Of a stretch of 64,000 nucleotides of DNA, positions 36,844-46,143 are shown piece by piece. Numbering within the stretch: the first letter of the stretch is position 1; each line of letters begins with the position of its first letter. The stretch covers positions 80,890 to 144,889 of the forward strand of contig NZ_JACAKB010000008.1 of NCBI RefSeq assembly GCF_030326305.1, in the 5' to 3' direction. The DNA is from Myroides odoratimimus (GTDB lineage: Bacteria; Bacteroidota; Bacteroidia; Flavobacteriales; Flavobacteriaceae). The position numbers and the translations under genes were made by a program. Under the pieces are notes generated by a model. The model was not told the origin of the DNA and made no database searches. It was given only the letters and a program-made list of their open reading frames with translations.

Positions 36844-39800
36844 TTAATTATTAGAAGTTAAGTAGTTAATCTGGATGATATTGTCATTGTACATTTTCAG
36901 TGTATCTAAGTACTTATTGACAGTTTCTAAAGCTTGGTTGATCAGCATTACATATTCTAGATAGTTGATATCTCCGTTGATGAATTGTAATTGGGCTGTT
37001 TTCGTAATTGTATCAGAATTATCAAAAGAGAAACTCTCATATTTATTTAGAATATCTTGGTTATTCTGATGTGCTATTAACAACTGTTGATAACGTGAAT
37101 TCATAAGATCTCTAGTCATCACGTATTCTGCTTCTGCTACTTCTTCTGCTACTTTGGCACTTTTAATACGACCTCGCTGCCCACTAGTGAATAAGGGTAG
37201 TGAGATGCCTACCTGAAAGGAGTGGAAACGATTATTTCTGTCGTAGTATACATCGTTAGCAGCCATTCCCATAAAGCTACTGTTATGATAAGCGGCTTGT
37301 AGGTTAGGGAGTTGTTTAGAGCGTTCTAGTTTAGTTTGTTCTTGTGCAATTATCTTTTGATTTTCTATCAATTGTAGCACAGGGTTATTCTCTAAGTCAC
37401 TTTCTAGACTAGACAGTTCTAACTTCTTCTGTTCTAAAATAGGAATGATGTTCTCAGATGTATTTAGTAAATACTGGAGCTGAAGTTGGATTAACTGCTT
37501 TGTTTTTTGTACTTCACCTAATTGTGCTTGAATACTTAGTTGTTGATTCTGAGCCATTGTTTTTTCTAAGATATTACTCTCCCCTTTTTGTAGACGAAGA
37601 GTAGCCTTGCTGTAGAAATTAGCGTACAAACTGTCTGCACGTAGTAATAGTGCCTCTTTCTCTTGCCAATAGATAAAATCATAGAAGCTTTGCGTGACTG
37701 TTTTCTTTAGTTCATATCCTTTTAGGTTAAGGTTATAAATGCTTTGTTGATGTTCGGCTTTGTACACGTTCTTCTGTTTATTATATACCGTCGGAAAAGC
37801 AAAGTCCTGAGCAATAGAGAATTTATTGTCCGTATAAGGACCGTTTATCTGTCCAAACTCTCCTGTGATCGTTGTTTGTTGTATATCTGTGGCAGTCTTA
37901 ATAAAAGCTTTAGCATATTCTGTTTTTAGTTTTTCTGCACGGATAGTACTGTTATTTTCTATCGCTTGGGCTAGGGCATTCTCTAGGCTGATAGGTGTCT
38001 GTGCCTGAGCAGAAAGACCTAGTCCTAAAAAGATAGCAATAGCTGTTATCGCTTTTTTCTTTTTCATAAAGCTGAAGTGTAATTTTTGTTCAAATGTGAT
38101 ATACAACAATGGTAGTATAAATAGGGTAAGGAATGTAGCTAGCATTAAACCTCCGATTACTACTGTTGCTAATGGGCGCTGTACTTCTGCTCCTGCACCG
38201 TTACTCAATGCCATAGGTAAGAAACCAAAGGAAGCGACACAGGCAGTCATCAGTACTGGGCGTAGTCTAGATTTAGCTCCTCTAACTACGATGAATACGA
38301 TGTTTTTTATTCCAGATTTCTGAAGTCTATTAAATTCAGCAATAAGTACTATCCCGTTTAGAACAGCTACACCAAATAGAGCTATGAAGCCCACTCCTGC
38401 ACTAATACTGAACGGCATGCCTCTAAGTGCTAATAGGAATACACCTCCGATGATAGAAAGGGGGATGGCTGTAAAGATCATTAAACACTCTCTGATATCT
38501 CTAAAGGCAAAGAATAACAATAGGAATATCAAGACAAGCGCTAAGGGAACTGCTATGGCTAATCGCTCTTTTGCTTCGTTTAAGTTTTCGAATTGTCCTC
38601 CATAGGTGATTTGATAACCTGTAGGTAGTTTGATTTGTACTTCTACTTTTTCTTGTAGCTCTTCTACTATACTCTGTACATCTCGATCTTTTACATTAAA
38701 CCCTACGAATATTCTACGCTGTGCATTCTCGCGTTGGATTTGATTAGGGCCTTCTTTTATTTCTACATTCGCTAATTGATTTAACGGAACTTGATTGCCT
38801 AAAGGAGTAGGTATTAAGAGATTTTCGATATCAGATAAGTTTTTTCGATTGGTCTCATCCATACGAACAACCATGTCAAAGCGCTTTTCTCCTTCATACA
38901 CCATACCTGTGCTCTGACCGGCTAGTGAAGAATTGACTATTCTATTAATCTCTGCTATGGATAGTCTGTAACGCGCAATAGCAGGACGATTATACTCAAT
39001 CATTAATTGCGGCATTCCTGTTACAGGTTCTACATATAGGTTAGTAGCTCCTTTTACACCATTGGCTATATTACCTATCTTGCCTGCTATTTCAGCTAAT
39101 TGATCAAGGTCTTCACCGAATACTTTGACTACGACATCCTGTCTAGCACCTGTCATTAGTTCGTTGAAACGCATTTGTACAGGGAATTGGAACCCTACAG
39201 TTACACCTGGTACTTCTTCTAATGCTTTAGTCATCTTCTCTGCTAGTTCAGGAAAAGTCTTTGCTGATGTCCATTCCTTCTTGTCTTTTAGGATAACCAT
39301 CATATCACTAGCATCCATAGGCATAGGATCTGTAGGCACTTCTGCACTACCTATCTTAGTCACTACTTTCTCTACTTCAGGGAAGCGTGATTTAAGGATA
39401 TGTGCAGTCTTTTGTGTACTTTCTATTGTGGTGGTTAATGTACTTCCATTTAGTACTTTTGTGTCTACTGCAAAGTCTCCTTCTTCAAGGGAAGGAATGA
39501 ACTCTCCTCCTAAAGTAGATAAGACGTATAGGGCAATAGCAAATAAGACTCCTACAATAGCGTAGATTGTTTTTGGTATTTCTAATACTTTGACAAGACA
39601 TTTTTGATAGAACTTCTCTAGTTTAGCTATTACTCTTTCAGAGAAGTTGGGTTTATGAGTTACTTTTCGGCTCATGATCAGTGAGCTCATCATCGGTACA
39701 TAGGTTAAAGACAGTAAGAATGCTCCTAATAGAGCGAAGGCTACTGTCTGAGCCATAGGTTTAAACATTTTACCTTCGATACCTTCTAATGTAAGAATAG

Positions 39801-41193
39801 GGATGTATACGATAAGAATGATAATCTGACCAAAGACTGCACTGTTCATCATCTTAGATGCTGAGTGTACTACAGTCTTATTCATATCTTCTTGAGACAG
39901 TCTATTCATAGATTTATACCTGGCGTTATGGGAGAACTGATGGAGTACAGCTTCTACAATGATAACGGCTCCATCTATTATTAATCCAAAGTCTAGAGCT
40001 CCTAAACTCATTAGATTACCACTTACTCCAAAAAGATTCATCATACAAATAGCAAATAACATCGCTAGGGGTATAATAGAGGCCACTAGTAGTCCTGCTC
40101 TCATATTTCCTAAGAATAGGACTAGTACAAATACGACGATAAGGGCTCCTTCAGTTAGATTGGTTTCTACTGTACTGATGGCATTATTAACCATTTTAGT
40201 ACGGTCAAGGAAAGGTTCTATAACAACGCCTTCAGGTAAAGTCTTTTGGATTTCAGCTACTTTTTCTTTGACATTTTTGATGACATCATTACTGTTTTCT
40301 CCTTTAAGCATCATTACGACAGCTCCCGATACTTCGCCTTTATCATTATAAGTCATGGCGCCATATCGTGTAGCATGCCCTATCTGTACTTTAGCTACAT
40401 CTCTTATTAGAAGAGGTAGTTCAGTATTCTTAGAGGTTATAGCTATGTTCTCAATATCCTCTATAGTGGCTACTAATCCTTCTGTGCGTATATATAATAC
40501 AGTTGGTCCTTTTTCTATATAAGCCCCACCTGTATTCTCATTGTTGTTTTCTAGAGCAGAGAACACATCGTTAATCGTAATGCCATAGGCGTCTAGTTTG
40601 TTGGAATTAACAGCTATTTCATACTGTTTTAGTTTTCCTCCAAAGCTGCTGACTTCGGCTACTCCTTTAACAGAGAGTAATTGACGGCGTACAATCCAAT
40701 CTTGTATTGATCTCAGTTCTGTAAGGTCAAACTTGTCTTCATATCCTTCTAATGGTCTTACTACATACTGGTATATTTCTCCTAGTCCTGTAGATATAGG
40801 ACCTAGTTCTGGTTGTCCAATATCTTGTGGGATATCTGCTTTAATTTGATTTAAGCGTTCTCCTACTTGTTGTCTTGCCCAATAGATATCTACGTCTTCG
40901 TCAAATACAATAGTCACTAGCGATAATCCGAAACGAGAGAAACTTCTCATATTCTTAATTCCTGGAATATTACTATTCGCTTGTTCTATAGGGAAGGTTA
41001 CTAATCGCTCTATATCTGTAGCTCCATAAGAAGGGGCAACTGTAATGACTTGTACTTGGTTATCTGTGATATCAGGCACAGCATCAATAGGTAGTTTAGA
41101 TGTCTGATAGATACCAACACCGATTAGAGCTAATACAAATAGCCCAATGATGAGTTTATTCTTTACAGAAAACTCAATTATTTTATTTAACAT
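36844..41193 (-). CDS. CzcA/CusA-type RND pump fused to a TolC-like outer-membrane protein
   Basis: This single frame of 1449 codons has two domains. Residues 1 to about 1040 are a heavy-metal RND pump: KLPIDAVPDITDNQVQV near the start, the TM4 proton-relay segment DFGLIIDGAVIIVEAV, and the end RPLATVVIGGLMLATFL. Residues 1043-1449 begin with Met-Lys and a complete signal peptide (MKKKKAITAIAIFLGLGLSA, cleavage near AQA-Q) and continue as a TolC-family channel (SLENALAQAIENNSTI and a coiled coil). No stop separates them. Internal initiation at 38067 or processing at the signal could release the channel. Fused forms of this kind occur in other Bacteroidota. Substrates are likely divalent metals. 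Confidence 0.9.
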   Translation of the reverse strand: MLNKIIEFSVKNKLIIGLFVLALIGVGIYQTSKLPIDAVPDITDNQVQVITVAPSYGATDIERLVTFPIEQANSNIPGIKNMRSFSRFGLSLVTIVFDEDVDIYWARQQVGERLNQIKADIPQDIGQPELGPISTGLGEIYQYVVRPLEGYEDKFDLTELRSIQDWIVRRQLLSVKGVAEVSSFGGKLKQYEIAVNSNKLDAYGITINDVFSALENNNENTGGAYIEKGPTVLYIRTEGLVATIEDIENIAITSKNTELPLLIRDVAKVQIGHATRYGAMTYNDKGEVSGAVVMMLKGENSNDVIKNVKEKVAEIQKTLPEGVVIEPFLDRTKMVNNAISTVETNLTEGALIVVFVLVLFLGNMRAGLLVASIIPLAMLFAICMMNLFGVSGNLMSLGALDFGLIIDGAVIIVEAVLHQFSHNARYKSMNRLSQEDMNKTVVHSASKMMNSAVFGQIIILIVYIPILTLEGIEGKMFKPMAQTVAFALLGAFLLSLTYVPMMSSLIMSRKVTHKPNFSERVIAKLEKFYQKCLVKVLEIPKTIYAIVGVLFAIALYVLSTLGGEFIPSLEEGDFAVDTKVLNGSTLTTTIESTQKTAHILKSRFPEVEKVVTKIGSAEVPTDPMPMDASDMMVILKDKKEWTSAKTFPELAEKMTKALEEVPGVTVGFQFPVQMRFNELMTGARQDVVVKVFGEDLDQLAEIAGKIGNIANGVKGATNLYVEPVTGMPQLMIEYNRPAIARYRLSIAEINRIVNSSLAGQSTGMVYEGEKRFDMVVRMDETNRKNLSDIENLLIPTPLGNQVPLNQLANVEIKEGPNQIQRENAQRRIFVGFNVKDRDVQSIVEELQEKVEVQIKLPTGYQITYGGQFENLNEAKERLAIAVPLALVLIFLLLFFAFRDIRECLMIFTAIPLSIIGGVFLLALRGMPFSISAGVGFIALFGVAVLNGIVLIAEFNRLQKSGIKNIVFIVVRGAKSRLRPVLMTACVASFGFLPMALSNGAGAEVQRPLATVVIGGLMLATFLTLFILPLLYITFEQKLHFSFMKKKKAITAIAIFLGLGLSAQAQTPISLENALAQAIENNSTIRAEKLKTEYAKAFIKTATDIQQTTITGEFGQINGPYTDNKFSIAQDFAFPTVYNKQKNVYKAEHQQSIYNLNLKGYELKKTVTQSFYDFIYWQEKEALLLRADSLYANFYSKATLRLQKGESNILEKTMAQNQQLSIQAQLGEVQKTKQLIQLQLQYLLNTSENIIPILEQKKLELSSLESDLENNPVLQLIENQKIIAQEQTKLERSKQLPNLQAAYHNSSFMGMAANDVYYDRNNRFHSFQVGISLPLFTSGQRGRIKSAKVAEEVAEAEYVMTRDLMNSRYQQLLIAHQNNQDILNKYESFSFDNSDTITKTAQLQFINGDINYLEYVMLINQALETVNKYLDTLKMYNDNIIQINYLTSNN

Positions 41194-41292
41194 GATTCTA
41201 GTCTGTTAATACGTTAAAATTGCGTGATAGGTATAGCTAACTTCTCCATGTATAAATACACAGAAAGCTAACTTATTCTTTGCGATAAGGTA

Positions 41293-41673
41293 TTAACAGT
41301 ATTTAGGCGGTTGCCAAATAGAGGATAGGTAATTGCTCTCAACTTCATCTTCGTTGAAAGCGTGTATTTTATTATCAAGTATATTAAACTTAATACGGTC
41401 TATTTTTAGAATAGGAGTAGGGGTAACGATACCTATTATGCTGACAAAATGTGTATGTGTAACAAAAGGAAGCTTCTCATCCATAGGATCTCCTTCTTCT
41501 TTATGACTTTCACTGTAATGTATCTGTAAGAATCCCCAAATAGATAAATCTGGATTACTTGTCGTATGCTCAATATAATGTTCAACCAATAGAGGAAACT
41601 TCAACACCTGACCTAGCTCAGTTGTCGAAATTAAAAAGAGTGCCATAAGAAATATTGCTATTTTTCTTTTCAC
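41293..41673 (-). CDS. Exported histidine-rich small protein beside the RND operon
   Basis: The 126-aa protein starts with a signal peptide (MKRKIAIFLMALFLISTTEL). It is rich in histidines and acidic residues in the middle (VEHYIEHTTS, IHYSESHKEEGDP, THTHFVSI) and ends with PPKYC. It lies 99 nt upstream of the pump gene on the same strand, and genes of this type commonly accompany metal RND systems in Flavobacteriaceae. A periplasmic metal-binding or sensing role is inferred from composition and place. I know of no characterised relative. Confidence 0.7.
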   Translation of the reverse strand: MKRKIAIFLMALFLISTTELGQVLKFPLLVEHYIEHTTSNPDLSIWGFLQIHYSESHKEEGDPMDEKLPFVTHTHFVSIIGIVTPTPILKIDRIKFNILDNKIHAFNEDEVESNYLSSIWQPPKYC

Positions 41674-41824
41674 TTTAATTGGTTGTTTGTGAATTGACTA
41701 ATACAAAGTTACTAATTACTTGTATAATTGTGACGCAAGATAGTAATTTGTATTTATTCAAAGTAAATATACTGTTAAGTTCTAATAAGATTTTAATAAA
41801 GTATAGAATTACTAGAAACAGATA

Positions 41825-41859
41825 CAAAAAAAGCACCTATCTCTAAAGTGTAGGTGCTT
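41825..41859 (-). terminator. Intrinsic terminator of the 161-aa unknown gene
   Basis: The stem AAGCACCTA / TAGGTGCTT is followed on the minus strand by a seven-T run. Confidence 0.85.
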
Positions 41860-41866
41860 AGTATTT

Positions 41867-42352
41867 TTATGATAAAAAACTATCTTCGTCAAAGTCATAT
41901 TCCTTATTGAAGAAAACTGAATCACTGTGAATAGCTTCAAAGTGTTCTTCTATTTTTTCTAAGGTATAGATAGTTTCTAATTGTCTCCAATGTTCTCTAG
42001 TTAATGGTAAGAATGCTAATGTATCTGATCCATCTGATATTTTGCAAAAGCGAATTTCATAATCAGGTTGTAATATACTGTTAAGCCATATAATCGTATC
42101 ATCTCTATCTACAATGATATGAGTATGAACCTTATTATCATAATTTACCTTTAGCTGTAGTTGTTCATTTGGTAGGTCTTCTATAGACGCTGATAGATGC
42201 CCTGTCTGAAGACATGTTTCTATATATTCTACTATTGCATCATCGTAATCACTCCAATCTACCCAGATCACTAAATCGCTCTGTAAAGAGTGAAAATCTT
42301 CGTATAGACCTGTTTCGAAGTACTTCTCTAAAAGTGTTATTTTGTCTTGCAT
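41867..42352 (-). CDS. Acidic protein of unknown function
   Basis: I do not recognise this 161-aa, strongly acidic cytoplasmic protein (start MQDKITLLEKYFETGLYED; segments ITLLEKYFET, IVDRDDTIIWLNSIL and FCKISDGSDTLAFLPLT). It has no signal peptide. Composition, size and position beside SMI1/KNR4 and DUF2625 genes resemble immunity proteins of polymorphic toxins, but no toxin gene is present. A spacing of 149 nt to the next upstream gene makes a separate transcript possible. Confidence 0.7.
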   Translation of the reverse strand: MQDKITLLEKYFETGLYEDFHSLQSDLVIWVDWSDYDDAIVEYIETCLQTGHLSASIEDLPNEQLQLKVNYDNKVHTHIIVDRDDTIIWLNSILQPDYEIRFCKISDGSDTLAFLPLTREHWRQLETIYTLEKIEEHFEAIHSDSVFFNKEYDFDEDSFLS

Positions 42353-42501
42353 ATATAATGGTTAAGCGTTTATATCATTCCTAGAATCCCTAACTAAATT
42401 ACTGTAAATTAAGTAAAAATAAAAGGCTTAAAAGTTAAAATAAACCTTTGTATAGATTAATACTAACACAAATATTATGCTAAGATTATCGCTAATAGTT
42501 C

Positions 42502-42993
42502 TTATTCATTAAAAGGTTCAAACTCTCTTTCTGGAAATGCCTCAGTTAGTATTCCTTTTGAGCAAAGCCATTCTATAGCTTCATACAGATTATTTCCTAA
42601 AGCATAGATGTTCTCTTCATATCTAGGCAATACAAAATAGGTATTGTTATAGAATATAATCTCATCTCCATCAAAAGTATCTCCTATGCAAACCCCTTCT
42701 AATACCTGTTCTTTAGTTAATACATCTTTGCCATCATCCCAGAAGTAGTATTGTGTTACTCGTTCTAACCATTCTTTTCTCTCTGCAACAATTCGATTAG
42801 GAGCATAGATACGGATATATGTGCCTCCTAGTATACCTACCCCATATTGTAAAATATAGGTCTTATAATCTTCTTCAAAGCGGAAGTCTAGTAGTTGTTC
42901 ACAATTGTTGATATCCTCGACAGAAGGCAATACTAGTTCTGTGGATTGTGTATGGATATTAGGTTTGACGGTGTAATGATTGAATTTACTCAT
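42502..42993 (-). CDS. SMI1/KNR4 family protein
   Basis: The 163-aa acidic cytoplasmic protein has the family core: LPSVEDINNCEQLLDFRFEEDYKTYILQ split around the IxxxExxLG-like region, then YGVGILGGTYIRIYAP and a later GDTFDGDEIIFY with VLPRYEENIYAL. SMI1/KNR4 (SUKH) proteins frequently protect against polymorphic or contact-dependent toxins. Its start overlaps the end of the DUF2625 gene by 8 nt, so the two are translationally linked. Confidence 0.8.
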   Translation of the reverse strand: MSKFNHYTVKPNIHTQSTELVLPSVEDINNCEQLLDFRFEEDYKTYILQYGVGILGGTYIRIYAPNRIVAERKEWLERVTQYYFWDDGKDVLTKEQVLEGVCIGDTFDGDEIIFYNNTYFVLPRYEENIYALGNNLYEAIEWLCSKGILTEAFPEREFEPFNE

Positions 42994-43681
42994 CTATATA
43001 TTTATCTTCTATTTTATTTAAACCTTCTTTAAAGTCTTTATTGATTTGATACAATTCTTCAATCGCAACAGGATTGATAGAAGTAGAATCAATCTGCTTT
43101 CCTTCTTTAGTCCACAAAGGAGGGAAGATATGTAAAGCCTGATCTAACGGAAGTTGTGCCGTATCTTCTTTCCATGTATTCCATCTAAAGTCTTGATAAA
43201 ACTGATCTACATTACCAGCTATGAAAAAATAAATTAAATCTGAATAACTGATATCAAGCGGCTCAAAGTCTAATGTATCAGGCGCAAAGTAATATACCTT
43301 ACCAATGTCCTCTCCTAGACCTCCACTATTGATACAGAAATAACCACCTAATACATCTAACGCGACAATGTAGTAGCCATTAGATTGATTGTTTTGATCT
43401 ATTGTTTTGCCTTTGTTCCATTGATAACTAGAAGGTAGTGTTTCTGTTCCTCCACCTAATACTCTGATCCATCCATTGTCTATTAGTAGCCCTCCAGTCT
43501 CATATACTATTGCTCCTAATGGAGAACGTGTTGTTACTTGAAGTTGTAAGAGAGCTTCTTCAGCTATCTCTTTATTATATTGAGGCAATAATGCTATTGG
43601 TCTTACTGCATCGTTTAGCCATTCATTGATAAGGGCAATTCCTGGTTCTTCTGTGTTTATTAAATCAGTAAGTGATTTCAT
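42986..43681 (-). CDS. DUF2625 domain protein
   Basis: The 231-aa protein matches DUF2625 by its conserved core: QLQVTTRSPLGAIVYETGGL, WIRVLGGG, NGYYIVALDVLGGYFCINSGG, GKVYYFAPDTLDFEPLDISYSDL and a short Trp-rich segment FRWNTWK. The family function is unknown, and members often lie next to SUKH-like genes. It is cytoplasmic, without a signal peptide. It overlaps the SMI1/KNR4 gene by 8 nt. Confidence 0.85.
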   Translation of the reverse strand: MKSLTDLINTEEPGIALINEWLNDAVRPIALLPQYNKEIAEEALLQLQVTTRSPLGAIVYETGGLLIDNGWIRVLGGGTETLPSSYQWNKGKTIDQNNQSNGYYIVALDVLGGYFCINSGGLGEDIGKVYYFAPDTLDFEPLDISYSDLIYFFIAGNVDQFYQDFRWNTWKEDTAQLPLDQALHIFPPLWTKEGKQIDSTSINPVAIEELYQINKDFKEGLNKIEDKYIDE

Positions 43682-43707
43682 GTTTTATTTTTTGGCAAAA
43701 TACAAAA

Positions 43708-43737
43708 AAAAAGGTTGTCTATTTAGACAACCTTTTT
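43708..43737. terminator. Hairpin terminator between DUF4190 and DUF2625 genes
   Basis: The stem AAAAAGGTTGTCTA / TAGACAACCTTTTT has T tracts on both strands. It lies 20 nt beyond the DUF4190 gene and 27 nt before the DUF2625 start. Confidence 0.85.
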
Positions 43738-43756
43738 ATAAAGTATGTATATATGC

Positions 43757-44332
43757 TTAACTACCTAAAACTGCTGCTGTAGCAAAAAGAGTTAGTGTCA
43801 ATATAAAGAGAACAACACCTATTAATGAAATCACTAAACCAGCTATAGCTAATCCTTTAGGTTTTCTAAATACTCCGATTGCAGAGAAGATTAACCCTAA
43901 TAACCAGCATATTCCATTTATAAAAGGAAGCCAAAACAGAAGAATAGCAACAATAGCCAAGATAAATCCTGCTAATCCAAGATTATTCTTTTCTGGTACT
44001 ACAGGAGGGTAATAAGCTTGTTGTTGATTGTATCCTTGTTGATTATAGTTTGACTGTGGAGGAGGAGGTGTAGATCTAACTTCTTGCTCTATTTCTCTCT
44101 CAAGTTCTTTTGCTGCCTCTACTACAGGCTCAACAACTTCTTCTTTTATCGTTTCAACGATTGGCTCAACAACTTCTTTCTCTATGTTATCTACTGTCTC
44201 TTCGATAGATGAAGTTACTTTATCAACAATTGATTCTTCGTGTTTAGTTTCTTCAGATGAAGGTACTGGAGGAGGAGTATGCTCTGTATGTTCAGGAGCT
44301 TTCTTTCCTTCTAGGTTTTTATTATCTTCCAT
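43757..44332 (-). CDS. DUF4190-type small membrane protein with long acidic N-terminus
   Basis: In this 191-aa protein residues 1-120 are hydrophilic and low in complexity, rich in Glu, Val, Pro and Lys with repeats of the kind VEPIVETIKEEVVEPVVEA, then a Gln/Tyr/Asn-rich linker. Two membrane helices follow (LGLAGFILAIVAILLFWLP and GLAIAGLVISLIGVVLFI) separated by a Gly-rich loop, as in DUF4190. The function is unknown. The N-terminus is presumably cytoplasmic and extended. Confidence 0.7.
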   Translation of the reverse strand: MEDNKNLEGKKAPEHTEHTPPPVPSSEETKHEESIVDKVTSSIEETVDNIEKEVVEPIVETIKEEVVEPVVEAAKELEREIEQEVRSTPPPPQSNYNQQGYNQQQAYYPPVVPEKNNLGLAGFILAIVAILLFWLPFINGICWLLGLIFSAIGVFRKPKGLAIAGLVISLIGVVLFILTLTLFATAAVLGS

Positions 44333-44551
44333 AGTGGCTATATTTTATTAGATCAAATATAGGTTTTATTTAACAAAAAAAATATACTTATATATTTAAA
44401 AATAAATATTTAATTAACTCTTTTTGGCTAAAATAATAGTGATTGTTCTTTTTTATTTCTTTGCTGTTAATTTTAAAGGTGTTTTTTTTAAGAAATAAGA
44501 GAGTAAGGATTAGGGAATAGAATGCCTTTGAGTAGAGAGGGAGAAGTAGAT

Positions 44552-44586
44552 AAAAAAAGCCCTTTAGCTATGTAACTAAAGGGCTG
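44552..44586 (-). terminator. Intrinsic terminator of the acyl-CoA carboxylase operon
   Basis: The stem AGCCCTTTAG / CTAAAGGGCT is followed on the minus strand by seven T's, 10 nt past the stop. The rest of the 263-nt gap to the DUF4190 gene holds nothing recognised. Confidence 0.85.
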
Positions 44587-44595
44587 TTGAATTTA

Positions 44596-46137
44596 TTAAA
44601 GAGGAATATTTCCGTGTTTTCTGTTTGGCATATTTACTTCTTTATGTTCTAACATAGAGAATGCCTTAAGCAGTTTTCTACGAGTGTCATGAGGAAGAAT
44701 TACTTCATCAATGAATCCTCGTTGTGCTGCTCTGTATGGAGTAGCAAATTTGTCTGCATATTCAGCTTCTTTCTCAGCTAATTTTGCTGCAGGATCTGCT
44801 GCTTCTGCTATTTCTTTCTTAAAGATAATCTCACTAGCCCCTTTAGCTCCCATTACTGCAATTTCAGCATTTGGCCAAGCAAAGTTCATATCTGCTCCGA
44901 TGTGTTTAGAGTTCATCACATCATAAGCACCTCCATAGGCTTTACGAGTAATCACAGTTACTTTAGGCACTGTAGCTTCACTTAATGCATACAGTAACTT
45001 AGCACCGTGTACGATGATACCATTCCACTCCTGATCTGTACCAGGTAAGAATCCAGGTACGTCTACTAAGACTAATAGAGGAATATTAAAAGCATCGCAG
45101 AATCTAGTGAAACGAGCGGCTTTAATAGAGCTGTTTACATCTAAACATCCTGCTAAGAACATAGGATTATTAGCCACAATACCTACACTTTTGCCTCCTA
45201 GTCTAGCGAAACCTACTACGATATTCTCAGCGTAGTCTTTGTGTATTTCGAAGAAAGAACCTTCATCTATGATATGATTAATTACCTCTTTCATATCATA
45301 AGGCTTATTAGAGCTCTCAGGTACTATCTCATCTAGCTCATATCTATACTCTTCACCTATGGTATATGGAAGACTCATTGGCTTCTCCATATTGTTTTGA
45401 GGCATATAAGATAGTAACGTTTTCACGTCCTCTAGACACGCTACATCATTAGGAGAGGTAGTATGAGCTACTCCAGACTTCGTAGAGTGAGTACTCGCTC
45501 CTCCTAATTCTTCTGAAGTCACCTCTTCATTAGTCACTGTTTTTACAACGTTAGGCCCTGTTACAAACATATAACTAGAACCTTCTACCATCATCGTGAA
45601 GTCAGTCATCGCAGGAGAATATACTGCTCCTCCAGCACATGGTCCCATAATAGCAGATAGCTGAGGTATCACACCAGATGCTTGTACATTGCGGTAAAAG
45701 ATATCTGCATATCCACCTAATGATCTTACACCTTCTTGTATACGTGCTCCTCCAGAATCGTTTAGTCCTATCATGGGCGCGCCCATTTTAAGTGCCATAT
45801 CCATTACTTTACAGATTTTCTCTGCATGAGTTTCAGAAAGTGCTCCTCCGAATACGGTAAAGTCTTGTGCGAATACATAGACTAAGCGACCGTTGATCGT
45901 TCCGTACCCAGTCACTACACCATCTCCGTGATATACTTCTTTATCCATACCGAAGTCAGTCGTACGGTGCGTCACTAGCATACCGATCTCTTCAAATGAA
46001 CCTTCGTCTAGTAGGTATTCTACACGTTCACGAGCAGTAAGTTTTCCTTTGCTGTGTTGTGTATCTATTCTTTTTTGCCCTCCGCCTAGTTTAGCTTGGG
46101 CTTGTATTTCTTGTAATTTGTTTATTTTCGGATTCAT
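44596..46137 (-). CDS. Acyl-CoA carboxylase carboxyltransferase subunit (propionyl-CoA type)
   Basis: The 513-aa subunit transfers the carboxyl group from biotin to an acyl-CoA. It has the two crotonase-like halves of the family: [55 protein letters not shown] and, in the second half, [17 protein letters not shown] and [20 protein letters not shown]. Length and motifs fit propionyl-CoA carboxylase beta best, methylmalonyl decarboxylase or acetyl-CoA carboxylase being less likely. It is the third gene of a three-gene operon, 6 nt after accC. Confidence 0.92.
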   Translation of the reverse strand: MNPKINKLQEIQAQAKLGGGQKRIDTQHSKGKLTARERVEYLLDEGSFEEIGMLVTHRTTDFGMDKEVYHGDGVVTGYGTINGRLVYVFAQDFTVFGGALSETHAEKICKVMDMALKMGAPMIGLNDSGGARIQEGVRSLGGYADIFYRNVQASGVIPQLSAIMGPCAGGAVYSPAMTDFTMMVEGSSYMFVTGPNVVKTVTNEEVTSEELGGASTHSTKSGVAHTTSPNDVACLEDVKTLLSYMPQNNMEKPMSLPYTIGEEYRYELDEIVPESSNKPYDMKEVINHIIDEGSFFEIHKDYAENIVVGFARLGGKSVGIVANNPMFLAGCLDVNSSIKAARFTRFCDAFNIPLLVLVDVPGFLPGTDQEWNGIIVHGAKLLYALSEATVPKVTVITRKAYGGAYDVMNSKHIGADMNFAWPNAEIAVMGAKGASEIIFKKEIAEAADPAAKLAEKEAEYADKFATPYRAAQRGFIDEVILPHDTRRKLLKAFSMLEHKEVNMPNRKHGNIPL

Positions 46138-46143
46138 AGGTTC

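Noticed and set aside
39125-40351. Open frames opposite the RND pump gene
   Set aside because: They mirror the codon bias of the real gene and have no recognisable motifs.
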